Assembly (NCBI GenBank): GCA_002448305.1
Contig: DJWY01000038.1
Span: forward strand, 1 to 48,334
Origin: Selenomonadales bacterium UBA7018
GTDB lineage: Bacteria; Bacillota; Negativicutes; Selenomonadales; Selenomonadaceae
Direction: 5' to 3'
DNA: 48,334 nucleotides
Made by a program: the position numbers and the translations under genes. Below the pieces are notes generated by a model. That model saw only the letters and a list, made by a program, of their open reading frames with translations. It was not told where the DNA came from and made no database searches. Every line of letters starts with the position of its first letter. The first letter of the stretch is position 1. Positions 25,350 to 32,785 of the stretch are shown piece by piece.

Positions 25350-25377
25350 TTGCAAAGTGCGCTCAAAATGATATAAT
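25350..25377 (+). promoter_or_regulatory. Promoter of eno
   Basis: TTGCAA and TATAAT are separated by 16 bases, about 50 bases upstream of the enolase start. The perfect -10 fits a highly expressed glycolytic gene. Confidence 0.7.
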
Positions 25378-25427
25378 GCGCCGTAGTTAGTTTTTAATTT
25401 GTTTTTAATGATAAGGGGGATTTTGTA

Positions 25428-26762
25428 ATGGCAAAAATCGCGAAAGTTATCGGTCGTGAAATCGTAGACTCCCGCGGCAATCCGACGGTTGAAGCAGATG
25501 TCATTCTCGAAAATGGTGTTTGCGGTCGTGCAGCTGTTCCTTCTGGTGCGTCCACTGGCGTAAATGAAGCTCTCGAACTCCGTGACGGCGACAAAGGTCG
25601 TTATATGGGTAAAGGCGTCCTCAAGGCTGTCGACAACCTCAACAAAATTATCGCTCCGGCTCTCGTTGGCGATTGCGTCCTTAATCAACGTGCACTCGAT
25701 TACAAGATGATTGAACTCGATGGCACGCCCACTAAGAGCAAACTCGGCGCAAATGCAATTTTGGCTGTTTCGCTCGCCGCCGCCAAAGCCGGTGCGCAAG
25801 CTGTTGGACTGCCCCTTTATCGCTATATCGGCGGTTGCAATACCTACAAAATGCCCGTCCCGATGATGAATATCATTAACGGCGGCGCACACTCCGACGC
25901 TCCGATTGCTTTCCAGGAATTCATGATTCGTCCTGTTGGTGCTCCCACAGTTCGCGAAGCTATTCGCATGGGCGCAGAAGTTTTCCATAACCTTGCTAAG
26001 ATTCTCAAAGGTCGCGGACTTTCTACGGCTGTCGGCGACGAAGGCGGCTTTGCTCCCAATCTCAAAGGCACTGAAGACGCACTCGAAACCATTATCAAGG
26101 CTATCGAAGCGGCTGGCTACAAACCCGGCGAACAAGTCAAAATCGCTATGGACTGCGCAGCATCTGAATTCGCTGTCAAAGAGGGCGACCAATACTTCTA
26201 CGACTACAAACAACTCAACGGCAAACACCCGATTTTGAAAGACCCGAACGGTCCGAAATACGACGTTCAACAGCAAATCGACTTCCTTGAAAAACTCGTC
26301 GACACTTATTATATCGACAGCATTGAAGACGGTTTGGCAGAAGAAGATTGGGACGGCTGGGTTGCTCTCACCAAACAAATTGGTCATAAATGCCAGCTCG
26401 TCGGCGACGACCTCTTTGTCACCAACACCAAATTCCTTGAAAAAGGTATCAAAATGGGCGCGGCGAACTCAATCCTTATCAAAGTCAATCAGATTGGCTC
26501 GCTCACCGAAACCCTCGAAGCAATCGAAATGGCTCACCGCCACAACTACACGACCGTTACTTCGCACCGCTCCGGCGAGACCGAAGACGCTACTATTGCT
26601 GACATTGCTGTCGCCACCAACAGCGGTCAAATCAAGACCGGTTCGCTTAGCCGTACCGACCGCATGGCGAAATACAATCAGCTTATCCGCATCGAAGAAG
26701 AGCTTGGCAAATGCGCTGTTTATGAACGCAAACCGCTCCTCAATCGTTCTGTCGGTGAATAA
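25428..26762 (+). CDS. eno: Enolase
   Basis: The 444-residue glycolytic enzyme interconverts 2-phosphoglycerate and phosphoenolpyruvate in the cytoplasm. Visible landmarks are REIVDSRGNPTVEADV at the N-terminus, VPSGASTGVNEALELRDGD, the Mg-binding and catalytic segments GDEGGFAPNL and YYIDSIEDGLAEEDW, and the family signature ILIKVNQIGSLTETLEA with SHRSGETED after it. The length is slightly above the usual 430. Codon use is more regular than in the neighbours, as expected for high expression. AAGGGGG precedes the ATG, and a dedicated promoter and terminator make it a single-gene unit. Confidence 0.98.
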   Translation: MAKIAKVIGREIVDSRGNPTVEADVILENGVCGRAAVPSGASTGVNEALELRDGDKGRYMGKGVLKAVDNLNKIIAPALVGDCVLNQRALDYKMIELDGTPTKSKLGANAILAVSLAAAKAGAQAVGLPLYRYIGGCNTYKMPVPMMNIINGGAHSDAPIAFQEFMIRPVGAPTVREAIRMGAEVFHNLAKILKGRGLSTAVGDEGGFAPNLKGTEDALETIIKAIEAAGYKPGEQVKIAMDCAASEFAVKEGDQYFYDYKQLNGKHPILKDPNGPKYDVQQQIDFLEKLVDTYYIDSIEDGLAEEDWDGWVALTKQIGHKCQLVGDDLFVTNTKFLEKGIKMGAANSILIKVNQIGSLTETLEAIEMAHRHNYTTVTSHRSGETEDATIADIAVATNSGQIKTGSLSRTDRMAKYNQLIRIEEELGKCAVYERKPLLNRSVGE

Positions 26763-26796
26763 TTCGTCGACAACTTAATCACTGATTAAAACAAAA

Positions 26797-26827
26797 GGCA
26801 CCGTCTAAATTAAGGCGGTGTCTTTTT
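26797..26827 (+). terminator. Intrinsic terminator of eno
   Basis: GGCACCGTC pairs with GGCGGTGTC (9 bp with G-U pairs) around an 8-base AT loop, followed by TTTTT. It lies 35 bases after the stop. Confidence 0.88.
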
Positions 26828-26854
26828 CACTGCAGAAAACTTTGCGCCGAATAA

Positions 26855-26884
26855 TTGACAAAAAAAAAAAAGCATTATTATAAT
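26855..26884 (+). promoter_or_regulatory. Consensus sigma-70 promoter of the RTX gene
   Basis: Perfect TTGACA (26855-26860) and TATAAT (26879-26884) are separated by 18 bases that include an unbroken run of A. This is the best housekeeping-type promoter in the window. It shows that the in-frame TTG at 26855 is not the start of translation. Confidence 0.9.
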
Positions 26885-26923
26885 GCCCGTAGAATCAACA
26901 CTTTATCTGAGGGGATGGGTATT

Positions 26924-29458
26924 ATGGCAAGCTTCAACAACAGTTTGTCGGGTCAGACACTTTCGGGGACTGCTTACGGCGACTGGGTTGTCAACACGGG
27001 CGACTACGTGACAATTCAAGGCAAGGCAGGTGGCGATCATATTGAGAACGGTGAAAATGGCAACCGCTCAACAGCTTCGCATGTTTTGATTAACGCCGGA
27101 TCCGGCGATGATAGAATTGATAGAAACAACGGAAGTTATGTTACCATTAACGGTGGCACGGGCAATGATTCTGTTTTAAGTTTCGGCTCAAATTGTCAGA
27201 TTAACGGCGACAAAGGAAACGACAGTATCAAAAGTACAGGCGGATATGTAACAATCCATGGCGGCGACGGTAACGACGTTATCACTAAAATTTATATATT
27301 GTGGAGTTACAGCGATGGTAGCTCTTCGGTTGAATACACACATAACGGCACAATTTACGGCGATGCGGGTAATGACACTATTTACAACGACAAGAGCGAC
27401 AATGGTTTAATGGATGGCGGCTCCGGCGATGATAAAATAAACTCCTACAAAAGCAAGAACGTCACAATGACTGGCGGCAAGGGCAACGACACCATTAACA
27501 ATTTCGGTTCGACAGTGCTTTACAAATACGCAAAAGGCGACGGCAACGACATAATTAGGGGTTTTAGCGAAACAGACACGCTGGAGATAACGTCGGGAAA
27601 TTATACCACAGCTAGGAGCGGCGCAGACTTCCTCGTCAAGGTCGGTAGCAACAAAATCACGATAAAAGACGCTATCAACTTCAACGTCAATATCAAAAAC
27701 GCGGCAGGCACATTGAAAACTTACAAAGGAAAAGATTCGCGCATTATTCTTGACTCAAGGGATAACTTCATCGTGAACAGCAATTCCACCGTGACGATTG
27801 ATTCAGGCGCAGGTGACGACACTATCGAAAACGAAGGTGATTCAATCACAATCGATTCGGGTAGAGGTAATGATAGCGTTGGCAATTATGGCTCGAAAGT
27901 CACGATAACCGCAGGATTGGGCAACGATTCTATCAATAATGACGAAGAAAGCAAAAATGTTTTGTTCAAGTACACCGTAGGCGACGGCAACGACATTATT
28001 ACCGGCTTTAACTCGACAAGCACGCTAAGCATTGCGGGTAGCACATATACTTCCGTTGCAAACGACGACGACATAATTATTAAGGTCGGCAAAGGTCATA
28101 TAACTTTGGTCGGCGCGGGGAATTTGGATTATATTAACGTCAAGAACAACACGACGCCCGCCGCTAATAAAACTTTGACGATAAATAACAATAGCAAAGC
28201 CAATGTCACGCTCGGCGCAACTTATAGAGACGCAGACGCTACCAAACGCAAAAAAGCTGTTAAAATAATCGGCAACTCCGCGAACAATTCAATCACCGGC
28301 GGCGCAGGTAATGATACCCTTTGGGGCAGAACGGGTAAGGATATGCTAATGGGCGGCAAAGGTAAAGACCTATTCATTTACGACGCAGGTAACGATGTTA
28401 TTGCTGATTACGCGGCGGGCGATAAAATTTCTATCGGCGCGGCAATCACCAAAGCCGAAGTCAATTACTTAGACGTTGTTTTTACCGTCGGGCGAGACAG
28501 CCTCACCGTCAAGAACGGTAGCGGCAAAAAGCTTAGCCTAATTGATTCCACAGGCAAAAGTTTATCAACGATTGTCGGTAACACAAATTTAACGCTTACC
28601 GATAAGAGCACTGCCAACGTAACGCTTGAGCCTGAATACACGACTGCCAGCGCGTCGACCAGAACGAAGGCGGTTAAAATCACCGGCAACGACTATGATA
28701 ACTCTTTGCACGGCGGCAAGGGAGCCGACACCTTGATTGGCGACAAGGGCAACGATACGCTTTGGGGCGGCAAAGGCAAAGATATTTTTGTCTACAATTC
28801 GGGCAATGATGTCATTGCGGACTATGCGACCGGCGATAAAATTTCTCTCAGTGCGCCTATAACCAAAACGGCAACTAAAGATTTGGACGTCGCCTTGACG
28901 GTAGGAGAAGATGATTTTACGATTAAAAATGCTAAGGGCAAATCACTCGACCTAATCAATGCCGACGGCGAAAATTTCTCGATAATCGTTGGCAATCCTA
29001 CCCTTACTCTCACTGATAAACATAAAGCAAAGATTAATCTAAGCAACGATTACGCCAACGCGAACGCTTTCGATAGAAGCAAGGCAATTCAAATTAAGGG
29101 CAATGCTTATAACAATTCGATTCTCGGCGGCAAAAGTGCTGATAAGATTTACGGTGGCAAGGGTAACGACACTTTAACTGGCGGAAAAGGCAACGACAGC
29201 CTTTGGGGCAACGCCGGCAAGGATACTTTCATCTACGAGAGCGGCGACGGCAAGGATTTTGTTTACGGCTTTGATAACTCCGACATGCTAAAGATTACCG
29301 GCACTTTCTCCGGCAAGTACAACAAGAAAAAGAACGAAATTTATTTCACAGTCGGTTCAACCGCCAACGCTATCACCCTGAAAGATTTTTCCGCGACAAG
29401 CTTTAACGTCAACGGCACGAATTATAAAATCAGCGGGTCTAAGCTCGTTAAGAAATAA
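26924..29458 (+). CDS. RTX-type calcium-binding repeat protein, probable type I secretion substrate
   Basis: The 844-residue protein contains many nonapeptide-like RTX repeats (GGxGxDxL), for example GGSGDDKINSY, GGKGNDTINNF, GGAGNDTLWG and GGKGKDLFIY. These bind calcium in a parallel beta-roll. The C-terminal half has three tandem modules of about 135 residues. Each has a VTLxxxY-like strand region, an NNSIxGG turn, RTX repeats, then GNDVIADYxxGDKIS and a beta-rich tail. There is no N-terminal signal peptide and no recognisable catalytic domain, so an adhesin, S-layer-like or biofilm matrix protein is more likely than a toxin. The ATG at 26924 follows GAGGGGAT and lies 40 bases after a consensus promoter. 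No type I transporter genes are nearby. Confidence 0.92.
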   Translation: MASFNNSLSGQTLSGTAYGDWVVNTGDYVTIQGKAGGDHIENGENGNRSTASHVLINAGSGDDRIDRNNGSYVTINGGTGNDSVLSFGSNCQINGDKGNDSIKSTGGYVTIHGGDGNDVITKIYILWSYSDGSSSVEYTHNGTIYGDAGNDTIYNDKSDNGLMDGGSGDDKINSYKSKNVTMTGGKGNDTINNFGSTVLYKYAKGDGNDIIRGFSETDTLEITSGNYTTARSGADFLVKVGSNKITIKDAINFNVNIKNAAGTLKTYKGKDSRIILDSRDNFIVNSNSTVTIDSGAGDDTIENEGDSITIDSGRGNDSVGNYGSKVTITAGLGNDSINNDEESKNVLFKYTVGDGNDIITGFNSTSTLSIAGSTYTSVANDDDIIIKVGKGHITLVGAGNLDYINVKNNTTPAANKTLTINNNSKANVTLGATYRDADATKRKKAVKIIGNSANNSITGGAGNDTLWGRTGKDMLMGGKGKDLFIYDAGNDVIADYAAGDKISIGAAITKAEVNYLDVVFTVGRDSLTVKNGSGKKLSLIDSTGKSLSTIVGNTNLTLTDKSTANVTLEPEYTTASASTRTKAVKITGNDYDNSLHGGKGADTLIGDKGNDTLWGGKGKDIFVYNSGNDVIADYATGDKISLSAPITKTATKDLDVALTVGEDDFTIKNAKGKSLDLINADGENFSIIVGNPTLTLTDKHKAKINLSNDYANANAFDRSKAIQIKGNAYNNSILGGKSADKIYGGKGNDTLTGGKGNDSLWGNAGKDTFIYESGDGKDFVYGFDNSDMLKITGTFSGKYNKKKNEIYFTVGSTANAITLKDFSATSFNVNGTNYKISGSKLVKK

Positions 29459-29474
29459 ATTTATACTGAAAAAT

Positions 29475-29512
29475 TTTACTCCCGTCACAAGGCGAGATTT
29501 TTTATATTTAGT
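29475..29512 (+). terminator. Weak candidate terminator after the RTX gene
   Basis: CTC and GAG with a partly paired interior lie between A-rich and T-rich flanks (ACTCCCG, then GGCGAGATTTTTT). The stem is short and imperfect, but the T-run and its place 16 bases after the stop fit a terminator. Confidence 0.3.
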
Positions 29513-29547
29513 GATAAAAATATATACCATTTTACTTTGAGCTGTGT

Positions 29548-29553
29548 TATAAT
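29548..29553 (+). promoter_or_regulatory. -10 element upstream of the LysR gene
   Basis: A perfect TATAAT lies 60 bases before the LysR start, without a convincing -35 at the normal distance. A weak -35 is common at autoregulated LysR promoters. Confidence 0.4.
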
Positions 29554-29613
29554 GCACGCAAGTTTTGAATTGTATGGCGGTAAAAATATTTTATGGAGGA
29601 ATAACTTAACGAA

Positions 29614-30522
29614 ATGGGACAAACAATCGGTATTAAGGACATGAGAGCATTTTTCGCCATCGTTGAGGAAGGAAATATCAGCCATGCGGCACAACGTTTG
29701 GGAATTGCTCAGCCGGCACTTAGTCGGCAAATGAAACATCTTGAGGAAAATCTGCATGTGAAACTTTTCGAGCGCGGTTCGCGCCGTATAAGACTCACCG
29801 AAGCAGGCTCTCTCCTCTACAATCGCGTCGAAAATATCTTGGGCATGGTCGACGGCACCGTCCGCGAGATTAAGGAAATCGGCAACGGCTCCAAAGGCGT
29901 AATTCGTATCGGGACAATCACAACTTCCGGCGCAATGATTCTGCCCGATTTAATTGCCGAATTCCGCAAGATTTATCCCGACGTGACTTTCGAGATTTGG
30001 GAGGCGGAAGGCGCAAGGATTATCGAACTTCTTGACAACCGCCTTATCGAAATCGCAATCACGCGCACGCAGGTCGACAGCTCAACTTATGAACTGCTCG
30101 TCCTGCCCAATGAGCCGCTCGTCATGGTTATGAACGCCCAGAACGTTTGCGGCAAGAAGGAAGACACCATTAAGCTTAAGGAACTTAAAAATCAGCCGCT
30201 GATTATTCCGTTGCGCTGGAAATCGAATTTCATTGCCGCTTGTCAGAAAATCGGATTCGACCCGAATATCATTTGCGTTTCTGATAGTATCGTTCAGGAT
30301 TTGCTCATGGTGCAAAACAATCTCGGAATGGCAATGGTTCCTTTTTCAGGCAAGAAACTTTTCAACGACTGCGATTTAGTTTACAAGCGCATTGTCGACC
30401 CGGATGTTACGACGCATACTGTTTTAGCGTGGCGCAAAAATCAGACGCTCTCGACAGCTTGCAGGAATTTCATTGAGCTTTTCGAGAAAATGTTTATCAA
30501 AGAGGCAGCTATTTCGTTATGA
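29614..30522 (+). CDS. LysR-family transcriptional regulator
   Basis: The 302-residue protein has the LysR winged helix at its N-terminus (MRAFFAIVEEGNISHAAQRL, then QPALSRQMKHLEENL and RLTEAGSLLY) and a periplasmic-binding-like effector domain from about residue 90 (GVIRIGTITTSGAMILPDLI). The effector is unknown. GGAGG lies 14 bases before the ATG, farther than usual. The last codons overlap a 24-base direct repeat shared with the start of the flavin reductase gene, suggesting that the two genes once overlapped by ATGA. The regulator may control that reductase. Confidence 0.93.
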   Translation: MGQTIGIKDMRAFFAIVEEGNISHAAQRLGIAQPALSRQMKHLEENLHVKLFERGSRRIRLTEAGSLLYNRVENILGMVDGTVREIKEIGNGSKGVIRIGTITTSGAMILPDLIAEFRKIYPDVTFEIWEAEGARIIELLDNRLIEIAITRTQVDSSTYELLVLPNEPLVMVMNAQNVCGKKEDTIKLKELKNQPLIIPLRWKSNFIAACQKIGFDPNIICVSDSIVQDLLMVQNNLGMAMVPFSGKKLFNDCDLVYKRIVDPDVTTHTVLAWRKNQTLSTACRNFIELFEKMFIKEAAISL

Positions 30523-30643
30523 AACTAGCGCAGCGCAGCGGAGCGTTCCGGCGCGGCGATAACTCGAAAATTATCAGTCGGCACGGCGCGTCCACTGTTT
30601 GCTACTTTTTAAAAGTAGGGAGGCAGCAATTTCGTTATGAAAC
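30502..30643 (+). repeat. 24-base direct repeats flanking a small inserted element
   Basis: Bases 30502-30525 and 30620-30643 match at 23 of 24 positions and begin GAGGCAGC. The first copy ends the LysR gene with its TGA stop. The second supplies the ribosome-binding site and ATG of the flavin reductase. Between them lies the GC-rich element 30524-30618. The layout resembles an insertion with duplication of its target, or a tandem duplication that carried the element in. Confidence 0.8.
30524..30618 (+). repeat. Dispersed ~90-bp GC-rich element, copy A
   Basis: This stretch matches the minus strand of 37843-37930 at about three quarters of positions. The shared core includes CGGCGCGGCGATAAC, then AAAATTATC, CGCGTC and ACTGTT. 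Both copies end in a 17-base palindrome: CTACTTTT/AAAAGTAG here, GTCGCTTT/AAAGCGAC in copy B. Several base pairs have changed on both sides. No open frame of note is present. Confidence 0.75.
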
Positions 30644-31164
30644 GCGAGATTAACCCGTTCGATTACGCGGGCGAAATTTTTAAGGCTTTGCCCAGAGGAA
30701 TTCTCTTGACGAGCGAGGCTGAAGATTGCGTAAACGCTATGACTATTGGTTGGGGCACACTCGGCATTGAATGGGGCGTCCCGATTTTCGCGGCTTACGT
30801 TCGCACGAGCAGATTTACTTACGACCTGATTGAGCGCACGGGAGAATTTACAGTTTGCGCTCCCTACGGCGAACTTTCCAAGACGGCGGCGAAAGCAATC
30901 GGGATTTGCGGTAGCAAGTCCGGTCGCGACGTTGACAAATTGGCGCAAGCAGGCGTTCATCTTGTCGAGACGGATATTGTTCGCCCGCCCGCGATTAAGG
31001 AATTGCCTTTAACTTTGGAGTGCCGTGTTGTATTTAGCCAGTTGCAACCGATTAAGGACATTGACAATCGCTTTGGAAAGTTTTACGTCCCGAATACGGC
31101 GCATTCTGAACCGCACGTCGCTTATTACGGCGAAATTCTCAAGGCTTACATTATCGAAGATTAA
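30637..31164 (+). CDS. Flavin reductase-like domain protein (flavoredoxin type)
   Basis: The 175-residue protein belongs to the FMN-binding split-barrel flavin reductase family. Typical segments are GILLTSEAEDCVNAMTIGWG at the N-terminus, IFAAYVRTSRFTYDLIERTGEFTV with the FMN-phosphate-binding region, and a conserved central Cys in IGICGSKSGRDVDK near residue 90. Such proteins bind FMN and reduce flavins or pass electrons in anaerobes. The start lies in the second copy of a 24-base repeat. A bidirectional terminator follows. The preceding LysR gene is the likely regulator. Confidence 0.88.
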   Translation: MKREINPFDYAGEIFKALPRGILLTSEAEDCVNAMTIGWGTLGIEWGVPIFAAYVRTSRFTYDLIERTGEFTVCAPYGELSKTAAKAIGICGSKSGRDVDKLAQAGVHLVETDIVRPPAIKELPLTLECRVVFSQLQPIKDIDNRFGKFYVPNTAHSEPHVAYYGEILKAYIIED

Positions 31165-31184
31165 TTTGCAGTTTGGAATAAGAA

Positions 31185-31213
31185 AACCTCTCGCCTGATT
31201 TAGACGAGAGGTT
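31185..31213. terminator. Bidirectional intrinsic terminator
   Basis: AACCTCTCG pairs perfectly with CGAGAGGTT (9 bp) around an 11-base loop. T-rich runs follow on both strands: TTTTCTTATT on the minus side and TTAATTTTATTT on the plus side. It lies between two convergent genes, the flavin reductase and pgi. Confidence 0.9.
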
Positions 31214-31236
31214 AATTTTATTTGCGTAGAAAAATT

Positions 31237-32691
31237 TTATCCTTTAGCTTTGAGTTCTTGGAGTTTCGGTCCCATAATGCGTTTGTAAGCTTCGACGCCG
31301 GGTTGATTGAAAGCGTCAACGTTGAGAAGTTCGCCTTCATAAGCAACCGACATTGCCAACAGATACATTAATTCGCCGAGATGATATTCGTTGACTTCGG
31401 GGAGCGTGAAGCAAGCGTTGAAACGATGATTGGATTTAAGCGCGTCAGCGTTCGATTGGCGAGCAACTTCGAGCGCGTCGCCCATTTTAACGCCGGAAAT
31501 ATCCGCGAGTTTCTTGACGTTCGGGAAAATGTTCGGGATAGTTAAATCGTTCGCCCATTTCTCAACCTTAATGAACTGAACGACTTTATCCAACGTGCCT
31601 TCCTGATGTTGTTGCGTCTGGGAGTGCATATCGGTCGTGCCGACTGCGACAAGCGGCGTGCGACCTTCGCAAACTTCCTTGCCTTCCTTATCGAATTGCT
31701 TGCCGAGCGATTCAGCCAAAAGTTGGATATACCATTCGGACAAGGATTTAAGATAATCGCCGTAAGGCATCATGACTTCGATATTGCGCCCGTGCTTTTT
31801 GTAAGCGGCAACTTTAAGCGCGGCATTGAGCATAGCGGGATTTTGCCAAATGTCGTCGTTTTGGCAAGCCTTGTCCATATCGCGTGCGCCTTCGAGGAAT
31901 TTTTCAATGTCCATGCCGATAACAGCCGCTGTAGAAAGTCCGACTTCGCAGAAAACTGTAAAACGTCCGCCAACGCCGTCCGGAACAGCAAAGCATTCCC
32001 AGCCGTTGTCAACCGCGATTTGTTTAAGCAGAGTTTTCTTTTCCATATTCGGGTCGGTGACAGCGACGCATTCGACTTCGATATTTGAATCTTTCTTGAG
32101 CGCGTCAAGAATAACCATAAAGTTGCTCATGGTGTCGAGAGTGCCGCCGCTTTTGCTCATGCACATAAGCATAACTTTGAACTTGCCGCCCTTATTCGCC
32201 GCCATAGCTTTAAGGTGATTGATAATGTCACCAGTTCTGCGCGGGTCAATATTTTGTCCGCTGAAGTAAACTTTGGGCAAGCCCTTGCGCTGTTCGGGCG
32301 TCCAGGTGTTCCAGAATTCTCCGCAGAAAATATCGAACAGAACTTTATTTCCCAAGAACGAGCCGCCGATACCGAGCGAAACAACCGCGTCGACGTTATT
32401 GCGAATGCGTTCGGTGAAGTCATGCAGGCGTTTGATACTTGCGGGCGAATTGAGATTGAGTTTGCCGTTTTCTTCGGTGATGTAGGGCAGTTTGGAGAAA
32501 TAAACTTTTTCGGGCGCGCCGTCTTTGGAAAGGTGAGCTTTGATAAAGCCGGATTCGCGCATAACTTTCATAGCTTCGTGCGCGGCTTTGAGCGCGTCTT
32601 TGTAGCTGTCGAGGTCGGACTGAGTGACTTTGCCTTCGCCGAAAAGGTTATCGTAGTCAAAACTGAAACCAGATTTAAGAGTAAGAGCCAT
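31237..32691 (-). CDS. pgi: Glucose-6-phosphate isomerase
   Basis: The 484-residue enzyme interconverts glucose 6-phosphate and fructose 6-phosphate. Landmarks are VSLGIGGSFLGNKVLFDIF near residue 105, MLMCMSKSGGTLDT near 175, GGRFTVFCEVGLSTAAVIG near 245, and TDMHSQTQQHQEG with the catalytic region near 355. The length fits the shorter bacterial/archaeal-type PGI. GGAGG lies before the ATG. It is preceded by pgm and a phosphomannomutase-like gene on the same strand, so this is a hexose-phosphate interconversion cluster. The repeat-filled 94-base gap behind pgm may or may not interrupt the transcript. Confidence 0.96.
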   Translation of the reverse strand: MALTLKSGFSFDYDNLFGEGKVTQSDLDSYKDALKAAHEAMKVMRESGFIKAHLSKDGAPEKVYFSKLPYITEENGKLNLNSPASIKRLHDFTERIRNNVDAVVSLGIGGSFLGNKVLFDIFCGEFWNTWTPEQRKGLPKVYFSGQNIDPRRTGDIINHLKAMAANKGGKFKVMLMCMSKSGGTLDTMSNFMVILDALKKDSNIEVECVAVTDPNMEKKTLLKQIAVDNGWECFAVPDGVGGRFTVFCEVGLSTAAVIGMDIEKFLEGARDMDKACQNDDIWQNPAMLNAALKVAAYKKHGRNIEVMMPYGDYLKSLSEWYIQLLAESLGKQFDKEGKEVCEGRTPLVAVGTTDMHSQTQQHQEGTLDKVVQFIKVEKWANDLTIPNIFPNVKKLADISGVKMGDALEVARQSNADALKSNHRFNACFTLPEVNEYHLGELMYLLAMSVAYEGELLNVDAFNQPGVEAYKRIMGPKLQELKAKG

Positions 32692-32704
32692 TTTAAAACC
32701 TCCA

Positions 32705-32782
32705 ATATTTAGGGTAATAGGGTAGCAGGGAATTAGGGAAGCAGTTACTTTTAAACTACTACCCTATTTCCCTCTTTCCCTA
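32705..32782. repeat. Inverted repeat of the GGGAATTAGGG / CTATTTCCCT family
   Basis: AATAGGGTAG and its exact complement CTACCCTATT face each other about 39 bases apart between pgm and pgi. GGGAATTAGGGAAG and TTTCCCTCTTTCCCT lie inside and beside the arms. The same words occur at 9486-9545. In the mRNA it could fold into a long hairpin without a T-run. Confidence 0.6.
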
Positions 32783-32785
32783 AAA

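Noticed and set aside
25338..26387. 349-codon open frame antisense to enolase
   Set aside because: It is a by-product of the regular codon use of enolase, has no ribosome-binding site and no recognisable motifs.
26855..26923. Extended start of the RTX protein at the TTG at 26855
   Set aside because: That TTG is the first half of a perfect -35 box. The ATG at 26924 has its own ribosome-binding site 40 bases after the -10.
27000..29400. Repeated DNA words as a CRISPR array or tandem repeat locus
   Set aside because: The repeats are the coding pattern of RTX Gly-Gly-x-Gly-x-Asp units in one open frame, with variable spacing and no conserved palindromic repeat.
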